Source: Axinella damicornis (taxonomy: Eukaryota > Porifera > Demospongiae > Axinellida > Axinellidae). From it: a DNA stretch of 64,000 bases. The position numbers were made by a program, and so were the translations under genes. The stretch is taken from NCBI GenBank assembly GCA_963931865.1, contig OZ007508.1:6080737-6144736 (forward strand), written 5' to 3'. The notes under the pieces are model-generated. The model searched no databases, was not told where the DNA came from, and saw nothing but the letters and a program-made list of their open reading frames with translations. Shown here piece after piece: positions 54,640 through 64,000 of this stretch (position 1 is its first letter; the number at the start of each line of letters is the position of its first letter).

Positions 54640-55246
54640 ATCAGTTCTCGAGAACAATGGAAACCTGGCCAGCACAGGCATATACAGATATAGTAGCTCA
54701 GTGAACTCATAGGTAATCAGTCCACCCTGCCTACCATTTGAGATAAGCGGCCCTAATGAATTTAGTAGCTGCCTTTTTCTGCCTGATGCAATATTTACTA
54801 AAACCACAGTAACAACTGTTACAACACATGCTTCATCCTGTAGCTAATTACATAGCTAGCATTTCACATCAAGCTATACTCACTTTCATTCCGCTACCAT
54901 GTTCCTTCAGTTTGCTGCCACCGATAGCTACGTAGCTAGTTACCGAATCGCCCTTCTCATAAGAACGGTGCGTCAGTTAGCTATATGCCTCTTGGCAGTT
55001 GATAGCTACACATCTGCGTATGAAGTAGCAGCTGAACTCACGCAGACTGAGCTCTAGCTGGTTCCTCGCTTGGATCATGGAGTACACAAAGTTGAAACAC
55101 GATGCCCGTACTGTGTTACCCTAGCCACGAACGTCAATAGCTTAAAACGTAAACCGCATAGAATACAAACACGTGACGGCTGCCAGCCACGTGATCTTGG
55201 CGTCAGCGGTTGAAATTACATTTACGGCAATCTTAAACTCTCTACT
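54640..55246. other. Right part of the Tc1-ended element; possible 5' end of cargo genes
   Basis: The minus frame continues open upstream of 54630 to about 54795, where TTTTAG could be an acceptor. Beyond that no coding sequence is seen. Promoters of the minus-strand cargo would be here. Confidence 0.35.
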
Positions 55247-58200
55247 GTATAGCGTATTACGCTCGTAATTCTGGAACGGAATGGGAACTTTTTTCTGACC
55301 GCTGTTGTACATCACTGGTTGAACTGCTAACATCCATGCCTGTACATTCGGAATGGGTGTATACTGCATCTCGTTCATTACTTGAGAGGGGGTTCAAAGA
55401 AAGTTCAGTGGCAATTCCTTCATTAGTACCACTATCACCACACTTCGAATGTATTTCTATTTGTGACAATAGACCTTCGGATGTACGTATAGTGACGAAT
55501 GACTGGGGCTGGTAGTGTAATCTTCCTGTGAAGGCATTCCTCCCATTTCTGGTATAGGTGTAGATCGACGTCTGTGAGTGTCACTGATCGATAGTGTTGC
55601 ACGGGTGGGCCTTCCTTGTGGTAGTCATCTGAATCATCTCCATCAAAAAACTCAAAACCATTGCTAGTTTTTTGCCACCATATGCCCGGACCAGGCAAAA
55701 GGTAGTCACTAATCCGCTCCAGGTGTGCCTGATGTAGTGAGGAATTGGGTTTACACAAGCTGTGTGGAATGACTGAATTCTTAGCCTTTCCCAGTGATTG
55801 TGCAATTTTACCGACCTCACTCTCTTGTGTTTCAATACCAGTTGTTTTCCCTTCTTCGTTCATACGAATCAGTGCGTTTCTGATGACATGGTTTGGATGT
55901 GATAGCTTGATGTTGCTTTTGTGATTTGTTTCATCTGTCCAAACATGCGTTCGTGAGCTTCTGCATTGACTGAACGGAGTGAGATAATCCTGAGAAGCAA
56001 AGGTGCATGACACACAATAGAATGCAAATATTGTGTGTGTAGGACATGGTTGTGTTTGGGTTGTGAAAAAAACTCAAGGCATGCAATTGCATGCAAAAGG
56101 GTTGTATTGTGCATTCTCAGGACAGTTTTAGGTGTACGTTTTGTGTCATCAGCGTACATCAACTGAGAAATCTCAGTCGCTGTCCGAAAGAGCTCAGTGA
56201 TGATGGGGTGTGAACTAGTACACTTTTGAAGCTTTCCATAGATGACTGCTGTGGCTTTTCGATAGTCCGAGCACCTCAGGGTGTTTTTATTGAGGACTGT
56301 TTGCTGCACTTCCCTGATAATGTCATGTGTTTCTTGCGTAGCCATGCTCGCAGCCTCTGTGATGATTTGTGCAAGATGTCCTTTTAGGTCATGGAGAGGC
56401 TCTGTTCCAAAAACCTCGTAATAGCTCAGGTGAGCACTTTCCAGTGTAGCTTCTGGTGTGGGTTGTAGCAGTGCAGGAAAATTTGATATTCCTTTCTGTA
56501 GTTCAGTAAGTTCCTTGTCAAGTTCTGGCCTGTTCTTACCATGGGTGGGGATACCCCTGGCTTGCAATTCACACCTTAGACTAGCAACTCTGAGGTCATT
56601 CAAGGGGTTAATGGTCTTGTTTTTCCACATTACTCCTTTCAGCATGAACTTTTGCCGGTCATCTAGTGTAAGATGATCGCACAAAAGCAATGTGTGAAAT
56701 CATCAAAGCATGAACTCTTTGCCTGGCAGCCAACACAGGGATAGTTCCCACCAATTTTGTTCCCTGCCTCAAATTTGTGGGCAGGCCCATCCCCATGAAA
56801 ATATCGTAGTACATCTGTTATAGGAGTGCCTGCTTTTGTTGTGAGCTTTTTATCTAATTCACTGATGCACTGTTTTCTGCATTCTGAAAACATCATTTGA
56901 TCTTGAAGTGAACTAGTAGACCTCCCTAAAATGTGTACTTCAGGCGCTTCGACGAATGTTTGAACGTCAATGAAGATCCCTCTATTTTCAAGCTCTTTGC
57001 TAGTCAAATAGAATGCCGGGTCGTAGACAGCACTGATCAGCACCAGAAAATGCGAGTGACCAGATACATCTGAGTGGTCATGCCAGACCTTGAAGTGTCG
57101 ACGTCTGCTGATAGCAGTGAGTTTCAGCCGAAGTTCTTCGAGGGTGCTTGTAGGGCCATAGCCTTCATTGAGTTGCTGCAATGTGCTTTTGATTTCCTCT
57201 TCTGTGAGCTGTTCAAAATGACTGTCTGGATAGTCTCGGATAAGGCCCATTCGCTCATGCTTTTCCAAGAGCTGTTTTCGAATTTGTAGCAAGGAAATCT
57301 TTCTCGCAAAAACATCCTTCTCTTTCCTTTCAACCTCATTCTCTTTGTTTGTGGTGTATGATGTGTATGATGATCTCACTACTTCCTCACCAATCACCAG
57401 AATTTATCTTCTCAGTTACTGTTTCTTTTACTTTCTGAACGGGAGACATGATTGGGAATGAAATGTTCGTTCCTAGCCTCTTTTTTTATCTCCTTGAGGC
57501 CCTTTGTGACCGTTGATTAGTTTGAGCTGCTTCAATCCCTTGGTCTGCTAAGAATTCCTTAATGACCTGTCCCCTGTTTGCAGCCTGTAGCCCATATTTC
57601 GTGCCAAGTTGAGACCAGTTAATTGACTGACCAGCCTCCCACGTTTTAGCCTCCTGTAGTAGCTTTTCTTTGTCAATTTCCAGGTTTGTGGGTAGGCACC
57701 CATGTTTCCTCTTTTTGGTCACCGGCCCATCACTATCTGATCTCTGTTGTAGACCTTGACTTGTCCTGATCTTGTTGTATGTTGTCCAACTGATTCTGTT
57801 ACCGAGCACAAGGGAGTCAGCTTCCTTGCTCAGTTCTCGCTGCATGGTGTTCTTGACATCTCGCAGGAGTTGACGCTTTTGTGACTTTCTCTGTTTGTTT
57901 GTGAGTTGCTTTACTAGGTGTGACTTTGGGGTCTCATGTATAACATCTTGGACTGTCTTTTGGTATGTGGCTTTTGTCAGCCTGTTGGATTCTTCCAGTA
58001 GCCATGCCCCAAATTTTGCTGGAGTCTTCATATCTTCAGGACTGAACGCAATGGTAGGAATCTGTGGTTGTGTTGAGTGGTAAACTGATGGGTAGTCAGC
58101 GAATGCTGCGTACTTGTGTTTACACACTTCACAATCTCTCAGTGTGTGTTGGGTCCTCTCGGTTTCTTCAAGGGTAGACCATGCATTTGGTGAAAACTCT

Positions 58201-58419
58201 GCAAGAAATATTTCCCTTGCAGAATAAAAAAAATATTGTGTCTCGAATCCGTGATGTAGGCGGTGCCGCGGATCATGTGAGAAGATTCCCCAGGCCTTGC
58301 CCTTGCATACTGCAAGCAATCAAACACTGGAGGTGTAGGAGGCCTGGGGCCGAGGCTTATATTGTCTCAACAGCTTGCTTAAGCATGCTAGCAAGAAATG
58401 TAAAACTAAGCTAACCTTG

Positions 58420-59153
58420 ACCTTACTTCACGGTGCGGTAATGAGCAAATATCGGCTCACATATACAGATTGACGGACACAAAGTTCTGGATAGTGGTTG
58501 AAGGATGAAGTTTGGTACTTGTGGTAGATGAAATGAAGGGTTTGGGAGAATGTTCTTATGACTCTGGATTCCTCTGTTCCTTTCTACCTACTACCCTTTG
58601 GGGCCTCCCCTTCTCATTTACTCTGCTCCCCCCTCCGTTCTCCATACTGTTTCCCTGCGCTCATTGTTCAACTCCATACGTAGCTGCTTGAGCTGCAAGC
58701 CCTGGAGGCACCGCGCGTTCGTCCACTGAGCTGACTGTCAAGGTTGTAAATCTCACATTGTAAATCTCACACAGTCGAGTCCTCATGTCAATTGGCCAGC
58801 AGGAAACCTGCAACATTCCTAACCATTATCAATTTCCTGAGCGTGACATTTACCAGTACGTACATACATGTACATGTTTTGCGGTTCTTACGCCGGTCGA
58901 TAAGGCCTGGTATTGGTTGAAGCACGCAGTTTTGGTACTTGTGGTAAATGAAATGAAAGGTTTGAGAGAATGTTCTTATGACTCTGGTTCCCTCTTTGCT
59001 CCTTTGTACCTACTAACACTCCCCCTTCTCAATTTCTTTGCCCCCCCTCCCCATCCATTCTCCCTTCTCCTTTCCCTTCTCCTCTCCCTCTCGCCCCTCC
59101 CCCCACCCACACACACCCAACACAACACACACACTCGTCCATGTCCTTTCCAG
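58420..59153 (+). repeat. Tandem duplication, units at 58495-58640 and 58915-59060
   Basis: GGTTGAAG, TTTGGTACTTGTGGTA.ATGAAATGAA, GAGAATGTTCTTATGACTCTGG and a following CT-rich stretch occur in both units, about 425 bases apart. Frames here are short and unconvincing. Confidence 0.6.
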
Positions 59154-59232
59154 GAGACATAGAAGGGAGATTCATGAAGTAAGAACTCTCTACCAAAAAG
59201 AGGCACTACAGAGAAAACTGCTCTACAATGAG
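59154..59232 (+). CDS. Single coiled-coil exon, kinesin-14-neck-like
   Basis: TTTCCAG acceptor and GAG|GTATTA donor enclose 26 codons, RHRREIHEVRTLYQKEALQR then KLLYNE. Heptad-like spacing and the ending resemble the neck just before the motor domain of C-terminal kinesins (patterns such as LRRKLHNE). No motor domain exon follows in the window, so this may be a stray exon, an interrupted gene, or coincidence. Confidence 0.3.
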
Positions 59233-59388
59233 GTATTATTATAGTCTTACCATCACCTTGCCTTGGCCGAACGCCCGACAAGATGAAGATTATGGGATTG
59301 ATTGTTTCCAAATGAAAGTCTGAACAAATGTGTCACCACTTGATTTAGAAATAATTATGACCTTAGCCTCGTTCCCCAGCCCGAGATG

Positions 59389-59908
59389 GAGAGGAGAAAA
59401 GGGCCTGGTTTCCACTGTTTGCGCATGTGCTTAATCACGTTGGAATTCCACAGGCACTGCAGACGTTCAAATGTCTGTACACTCGTGACGTCACAGCATA
59501 TTAAGCGAATATGACTTGTGGCGCGCATTATGACAGCTCTTGATCGTGCTCTCTCCTGTGCCCTCAGATGACAAGGTGCTCTTGAATTGAGCTAGAACAG
59601 CGACCTGTGATTGATGTTTTCGTGTGTCTACCGTCACACCGACCGGGTGGAGTCAGTGTGCTGCCAGATCCTTCTGTTTCGGTTGGAATAGTAATGTCGG
59701 GTAAGTAGTTGCTGGTGGGAGTGTAATTGTGGTCGTGTCACCCCTCACCTCGAGCTCACGGATGGAGGACAAGTGTAGCAAAATAGAAAGCGTCACACGC
59801 TCAACCATGTGACTATACGAACACGTCATTTGTATCCGCCCGCACGTGTTTCGGTTACCAATAATTAAGCACATCCGCAAACGTCAGAAACCAGGCCTTT
59901 TTCTCCCA
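59389..59908. mobile_element. 520-bp element with ~55-bp inverted ends
   Basis: GGAGAAAAGGGCCTGGTTTC at the left is the complement of the right end, and pairing continues through GTTTGCG.ATGTGCTTAAT. Preceded by a half copy of the AGCCTCGTTCCC motif. No coding sequence. Confidence 0.65.
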
Positions 59909-60793
59909 GGATTTAGTGCATGCCATGAAAAACTATCCATGGTGGTGGGACAGCATGCTGGAAAGGAGTATAGGTCATATTAACCTCGTTCCCACTGTGG
60001 TCCATGGTTGCAGTCAATGCACTCCTGTTAGGGGAAAATTGTGCTGCATAATGATAATAATTACCAAGTTTCCACATTCAACCCCGAAAGTGCGCCCACC
60101 TCCCTTCGCTTACGTAGCAGCAAGCATGCGTGCATCAGACCCTGGCCCCCAGCACATCTATAGCACGGAGTCACTAGCACTGTCATCTTGTTCTTCATGT
60201 TCACTGTCAAGTTAAGGGATATACATGTAACTGCTCACCGTGTCGTCTTCACTGCATCAAGTGCTCAATGAGGTCCGTGCGAGCGGTTGAGGTCGGTCAT
60301 GCCAACACACATTCACATCAGAGATAGAAGACACAGATATACAGACTCATAGAGACTTCTACAAGCAAAGTTTTGTATCTCAGGCACGCGTAGTGCTTCT
60401 CAAAACCTATTTTTGCCTCATGATTCACGAGGCTAGCACAATGGTGGGTGCTCATTCGAGTAAACTTTGACCCTATACAGGAAATTGAGCCAAATGTGGG
60501 GTGGGCACTCTTTCGCAAGACTACAGAACTAGTTACACAAGCAGTACTTAGACCACTATAGTCAATATAGTCTATATGATGTAGAATCCTGTTCTCGGTC
60601 GGTCCACATACTCATGGTACGTGCAGTGTATGTACACAGTCTCAAGGGCAGGAATTTAGTTGACACTTGCACGATATGTCATGAGACCGCATCGCTTTCC
60701 AAGAACAAGACTCCAGAACAATTTTATTGCACTTATATTACATGCCTACAGGTCAAGAATGTATAAGTAGACTGCACACCCAAGATGTTTTTT
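59909..60793. other. No supported gene
   Basis: A dispersed-repeat phrase (ACTCCTGTTAGGGGAAAATTG) at about 60024. The rest includes the 3' flank of the fibrinogen-like gene, which ends at 60794. No polyadenylation signal stands out. Confidence 0.4.
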
Positions 60794-61861
60794 TTAGTGA
60801 ATGTAGAGTTCAACAAGTTCAATCGGAGTATCCTCATCCCGGGTGGCCTGATTACCGCATATGCGAACTTCTATGTCGTCAGTTGTGGGCCGGGTCAGCT
60901 GCTTGCAGAACCAGGGGGCAGTTACTCCTGATGGATAGCTCAGCTCACAACAGGAAGCAGACCCGCAGCCCTGACCATCCCAGAGTGGGTCGTCTGCATA
61001 AAGAATGTTAGTCCAGCCTCCAAAGGTCCCACTCTCACAAAAGTAGTCGTCCCCTACGTAGGATGGGACAAGGGACTGTGCGACACGGCCAGCACACGGG
61101 CAGATACTCGTTGGTGCGTGAAAAGGAAGGTTTTCTACAACTCCAGCTACGAAGGACCAGATGTGTTGCCTTGATCCGGGAAGTCCATGTGTGAGAGATA
61201 CCCCATCCACATAGTTTCTGTCTATGGACAGAGGGTTGTTGTTATTTTGTCCGAATCCATCCGGTGAGGCAAATTGATATCCTACCACTCTCCCGCACAC
61301 ATAGCTGTAGTTCATGCCGTACGTGCTATATGTAGCAGAGAGACAGCCAGCACCACTGTTTCCCCTTCCACACAGCCTCGGTTCTGAATTCTGGCTGCGT
61401 AAGACCCATGCACCCGGACACTGTTGGGATTTGTCCGTCACATTGAGATTTGCAATGCGTGTCCACCCTCCAGTAGTGTTACAGCCACACATCCTGTCCA
61501 TGTCGCAGTAGACCTGCACTGCAGTTCCATTTGTGCTAATCCAGTAGTTGCCGGAGGGGCATCCTGTGGGAAGTTGAGAGCAGGAAGTGGCTGGGCTGCT
61601 CTGTACCTGGAATGTTTTGCAGGCTACAGTTGCAACAGAGTTGCGTAGCAGATTTCGAATATCTTGGGACATTTCATCTCGTACCGTCTTTGTCACGTGC
61701 TCCAGAGGGCAGACCTGTCCGAATGTGTTGATCACTCTGGAGCGGTGGGTGAGTGGAAGGGTGGTAACGTTCCCACTGCTGTTGCCGTCTCCATTGCTAG
61801 CAGAGGATGTGGGCAGGAGAAGCAACTGTAGTATTAAAACTGTGAAGGTCACGTAGCTCAT
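60794..61861 (-). CDS. Secreted fibrinogen-like protein
   Basis: ATG at 61861 opens 355 codons. Residues 1-22 (MSYVTFTVLILQLLLLPTSS) are a clear signal peptide, followed by an Asn/Ser/Thr-rich stretch with N-glycosylation sites. From about residue 95, SCSQLPTGCPSGNYWI...VYCDM and GGWTRIANLNVTD match the beginning of fibrinogen-related domains, with many Cys (CGC, CGR, CPC, SCC). DPLWDGQGCG and the ending TDDIEVRICGN...TPIELVELYIH complete a pattern I associate with large sponge and cnidarian families of unknown function, probably extracellular recognition. A splice acceptor TTTGCTTGCAG at 61876 suggests a 5' non-coding exon upstream. No intron or damage in the coding part. Confidence 0.7.
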   Translation of the reverse strand: MSYVTFTVLILQLLLLPTSSASNGDGNSSGNVTTLPLTHRSRVINTFGQVCPLEHVTKTVRDEMSQDIRNLLRNSVATVACKTFQVQSSPATSCSQLPTGCPSGNYWISTNGTAVQVYCDMDRMCGCNTTGGWTRIANLNVTDKSQQCPGAWVLRSQNSEPRLCGRGNSGAGCLSATYSTYGMNYSYVCGRVVGYQFASPDGFGQNNNNPLSIDRNYVDGVSLTHGLPGSRQHIWSFVAGVVENLPFHAPTSICPCAGRVAQSLVPSYVGDDYFCESGTFGGWTNILYADDPLWDGQGCGSASCCELSYPSGVTAPWFCKQLTRPTTDDIEVRICGNQATRDEDTPIELVELYIH

Positions 61862-61875
61862 CTTGTGGTCCAATG

Positions 61876-62320
61876 CTGCAAGCAAAATCAGTTATGTCTT
61901 TCAATAGGAGACAAATGCGTACGTAAAACCTCAGACTACACGCACAAGTGTGCTATCTACCACGAGTAATCCTTTTTGCGTGCAAATTTTGTTGTACCAA
62001 GCACGTGGACTGGACCCCAGTACATGTGAGACCTATCCCAAGGCACTGGAGGAAATGTTCTAAAGCAAACACTGATAGTACCCTGAAGCACCTGTGCAAC
62101 CACAGTGTATGTATAAAATGGACAGGTCAAAGAGTAAATTGCAGATCTTTGTCCCAGTTGGTCTTCACCACTCAACATCTACTTTGTTTAAGTACAATAT
62201 CATGTGGATGTAATGCTCCTATGCCACCAAACTAACCAATTATCCCCACTTTCTGGCCTGGATATTTCTCATACATAATATATATTATATTCATCATTCA
62301 GGTTATGATGAATAATATTA
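61876..62320. other. Upstream region of the fibrinogen-like gene
   Basis: Should contain its 5' exon and promoter on the minus strand; I cannot place them. Short frames on both strands are unconvincing. Confidence 0.4.
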
Positions 62321-62560
62321 CAGTGAAACCTCTGATAGTGGACTCTCTGTAATAGGGATACAATAGAATAGACCTCTCCAATAGGGACGATTCTTGAGGT
62401 CGCAAATAATCCCTGTACATACATTTTGAACATCCGTAAAGAGGATTACCTCTCTACATACAGTGGAACCTCTGTAATCAGGACACCTTTGGGGGACGAC
62501 ATAAGTTTTGTCCTTTGTAATTTTGCCATGTTGCTTACAACTCTCTGTAGGGTCCATTTC
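62321..62560. mobile_element. Mariner-type MITE fragments, two left ends
   Basis: CAGTGAAACCTCTGATAGTG at 62322 and CAGTGGAACCTCTGTAATCA at 62461 are two versions of the same terminal sequence in the same orientation, related to the element at 50434 (which has GTCCACTATCGGAGGTTTGACTG). This may be one element inserted in another, or a tandem. Confidence 0.5.
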
Positions 62561-62640
62561 TACGTACATACGTATGATATGTAGCTCATCAATCTCATGT
62601 TCTTATGCAGCAGGTTATTTAGCCATAATCTTCAAATATC

Positions 62641-62749
62641 GCCTTGTTCCTAGGCTCCGCCCAGCTTTCCGTCACTTGCTGTAACCTAACCCTAACCCGC
62701 TTTTCCATACTGCAAACGACAAAAGCTGGTTGGGGCCTTGGAACGAGAG
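62641..62749. mobile_element. Hairpin MITE, diverged member of the CCTCGTTCCC family
   Basis: GCCTTGTTCCTAGGCTCCGC at the left and GGGGCCTTGGAACGAGA at the right, inner arms CAGCTTTCCGTC.CTTGC and GCAAACGACAAAAGCTG. Same plan as the 36385 copy. Contains a short CCTAACCCTAACCC. Confidence 0.6.
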
Positions 62750-62872
62750 TATACGATCCTCCAGATTAAACTTTGTTGATGTGGTGATTATTGAGCTGCA
62801 AACGTATGCTCCAGATGTCTGTTGTTTTAGCAATGATCAGGAGATCAGGACACACACTTCCCTTTGAACTAT

Positions 62873-63012
62873 TCTCCCTCCCTCCCTCCCTCCCTCCCCC
62901 CCTCCCTCCCTCCCCCCCTCCCTCCCTCCCTCCCTCCCTCCCTCCCTCCCTCCCTCCCTCCCTCCCTCTCTCCCTCCCTCCCTCCCTCCCTCCCTCCCTC
63001 CTTCCTCCCCCC
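62873..63012 (+). repeat. (CCCT)n microsatellite
   Basis: About 30 units of CCCT with two CCCCCC interruptions. Gly/Arg/Glu and Pro/Ser/Leu frames across it are artefacts. Confidence 0.9.
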
Positions 63013-63096
63013 TCCTCCCTACCTCCTTCATCCTCCTCCCCCTCTCTTGTCCATAGGACCATAGATTATCTATGATAGGACCACCTTACAGCACAG

Positions 63097-63192
63097 ATGG
63101 AGGTGACTGAGGAAAACCAACAGCTGACAAAGCAGTATCAACGGGAGAAACAAGAGGGAAATATTGAAGATGTCAGTGGGGACCAACTTTAG
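63097..63192 (+). other. Possible coiled-coil exon
   Basis: After TTACAGCACAG a plus frame reads MEVTEENQQLTKQYQREKQE then GNIEDVSGDQL and stops at 63190-63192. Strong helical and charged character suggests a real exon, perhaps of the same gene as 59154-59232, but order and partner are unknown. Confidence 0.25.
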
Positions 63193-64000
63193 ATGTTATG
63201 GTAGGTGTGGTGGTGTTTCATATCAACCATCTAACCTAGTCAGGCTTGCAAACCTGGAGTTATGTGTAGTTCATGCCAGTTGAACAAGACAGACGGCAGA
63301 GATCCATTGTGTCTAGATACACATTATACTTCCTGTACACTGCCAAATGCAGACGCACATAAACACGAAAGCAAACACACATGCAGACACAAACGTGCGC
63401 CCTCAAGATGTGTCCAGTCTTAAGATCTTTGTTCAAGGACTTTCGGGACATATTCATATACCTGTACATGTAGTATACAGTACATGTAAGTCAGATTTGT
63501 TTTGTGTTGACTAGAGTTACCTGCACTAATCACGCATGATGTCACATACTGTTTGCGATGGTTGTTACCCTCCTGGTAAGGGAAAGATTGTGCCATGTAA
63601 ATAATTAACATTTGACTACTTAACAGCTGTGTACGTAGTAGCTTATACGCAGTTCGCTCAAAGTCTTGGCATGGAAGATACACTTCAGGCTGCATTGAAA
63701 GCACAACGCAGCCTTCTCCCATGGAGAAAAGCAGCAGAACGACTTTGCATTACGTCATACAAAATGACAGCGCATGTCATCTTGTCCTACCTACCCCCCC
63801 CCCCCCCCCCCCCCCCCCCTCCCCCCCATCCTTGTGATAATTTGTATTCAAAGCATCCCCACATGGCTTCTGTTTGGTACACACTTGATCCAAAATTCTA
63901 AGCTACGTAGTTGTGATTACGTGTGTTGTGAAGAGCGCCTACCTGCTCTTGTGAAAGAGTGTCCACCCCCTACTATGCCCGCACGTCTTGTGAGACAGCA
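63193..64000. other. No supported gene; C run at 63794-63827
   Basis: A dispersed-repeat phrase (CTCCTGGTAAGGGAAAGATTG) near 63571. A plus frame at 63629-63780 (FAQSLGMEDTLQAALKAQRS) looks helical but then runs into the C run; no family recognised. Window ends at 64000. Confidence 0.35.

Larger units (their letters stand above)
51162..55307 (+). mobile_element. 4.1-kb Tc1-like element with opposite-strand cargo
   Basis: Ends of about 60 bp are inverted repeats (CTACAGTAGCGGTCAG at the left, CAACAGCGGTCAG read from the right, both then AAAAAAGTTCCC), flanked by TA at 51160-51161 and 55308-55309. A plus-strand Tc1 transposase lies near the left end and minus-strand BEN-like and Harbinger-type exons fill the rest. 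Typical Tc1 elements are 1.3-1.8 kb with one gene. Removing the element and one TA restores an open frame in the host gene. Confidence 0.7.
50717..58309 (-). pseudogene. Transposon-like gene with SAP-like motif, decayed and split by an insertion
   Basis: Minus-strand blocks in order: 58309-57486 (after acceptor GCTTGCAG; contains CEVCKHKYAAF and a basic KKRKHG stretch), 57397-56663 (VWHDHSDVSGHSHFLVLISA, VLRYFHGDGPAHKFEAG, YPCVGCQAKSSC), 56690-55869 (LNDLRVASLRCELQARGIPT, a SAP-like DNA-binding motif; EPLHDLKGHL; SLRSVNAEAHERMFGQMKQI), 56013-55435, 55469-55310, and beyond the insertion 51161-50907 with perhaps a last exon at 50884-50717 (SEQIKSLLLEKYQEVS). At least four frameshifts separate the blocks. 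I know similar proteins as uncharacterised, repeated genes in cnidarian and sponge genomes, probably transposon-borne; the catalytic residues are not identifiable, so superfamily (perhaps KDZ-like) is open. Confidence 0.55.

Noticed and set aside
62681..62699. CCTAACCCTAACCC as an interstitial telomere
   Set aside because: Only two to three units, inside a hairpin MITE; most likely chance.
62766..63075. Gly/Arg/Glu-rich and Pro/Ser/Leu-rich frames
   Set aside because: They are translations of the (CCCT)n microsatellite.
63629..63901. 90-codon plus-strand frame ending in a proline run
   Set aside because: The helical first half is interesting, but the rest is translation of a C run; no family recognised.
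1..64000. CRISPR arrays, bacterial operons, ribosome-binding sites
   Set aside because: Sequence is eukaryotic; tandem repeats present are minisatellites without unique spacers of constant size.

Overview
The window is animal nuclear DNA. Genes have short GT-AG introns, intergenic DNA is AT-rich and full of hairpin repeats, and many transposon families are nested in one another. The gene content (a CARD-like/NACHT/leucine-rich-repeat receptor, a secreted fibrinogen-like protein of a type I associate with sponges, and MULE, Tc1, PIF/Harbinger-like and Ty3/gypsy elements) points to a sponge, most likely a demosponge. That is inference; no marker gene settles the species. All calls come from reading the sequence.

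Layout. 1-21.2 kb is a repeat and duplication field. A small two-exon, two-membrane-helix gene resembling the CD225/Dispanin (IFITM-like) family appears as one intact copy (16.8-17.3 kb, minus strand) plus three decayed copies and the first codons of another at the left edge, all carried in duplicated blocks. The field also holds a 2.5-kb inverted-repeat element with a nested MITE, a 1.1-kb foldback palindrome at a TA site, and a Ty3/gypsy-type LTR element with a target-site duplication whose protease reading frame runs straight into a truncated integrase.

24.2-35.8 kb holds, on the plus strand and in the right order, exons matching the central region and first part of the carboxyltransferase domain of acetyl-CoA carboxylase. 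The copy is broken: a 1-nt deletion, a 16-nt hairpin insertion, two stop codons in the last recognisable exon, missing conserved exons, and tandem duplications that copy a splice donor four times and a splice acceptor twice. A decayed MULE transposase lies in one intron, and a 1.75-kb duplicated segment sits where conserved exons should be.

37.0-41.6 kb (minus) is the best intact gene: an NLR-type receptor whose CARD-like exon splices in phase to a long exon coding a proline-rich linker, NACHT and LRRs. A truncated relative lies at 47.0-48.3 kb. 50.7-58.3 kb (minus) is a decayed transposon-like gene with a SAP-like motif. A 4.1-kb element with Tc1-like ends sits in it at a TA site; it carries a broken Tc1 transposase plus, on the opposite strand, a BEN-like reading frame and the N-terminal part of a Harbinger-type transposase. 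60.8-61.9 kb (minus) is a secreted fibrinogen-like gene. Remaining stretches are MITEs, microsatellites, homopolymers and unassigned DNA.

Frameshifts are common in the decayed copies, but the 3.4-kb NLR exon, the protease-integrase frame and the fibrinogen-like gene are open. Pervasive sequencing indels are therefore not the simplest explanation, although errors at homopolymers remain possible.
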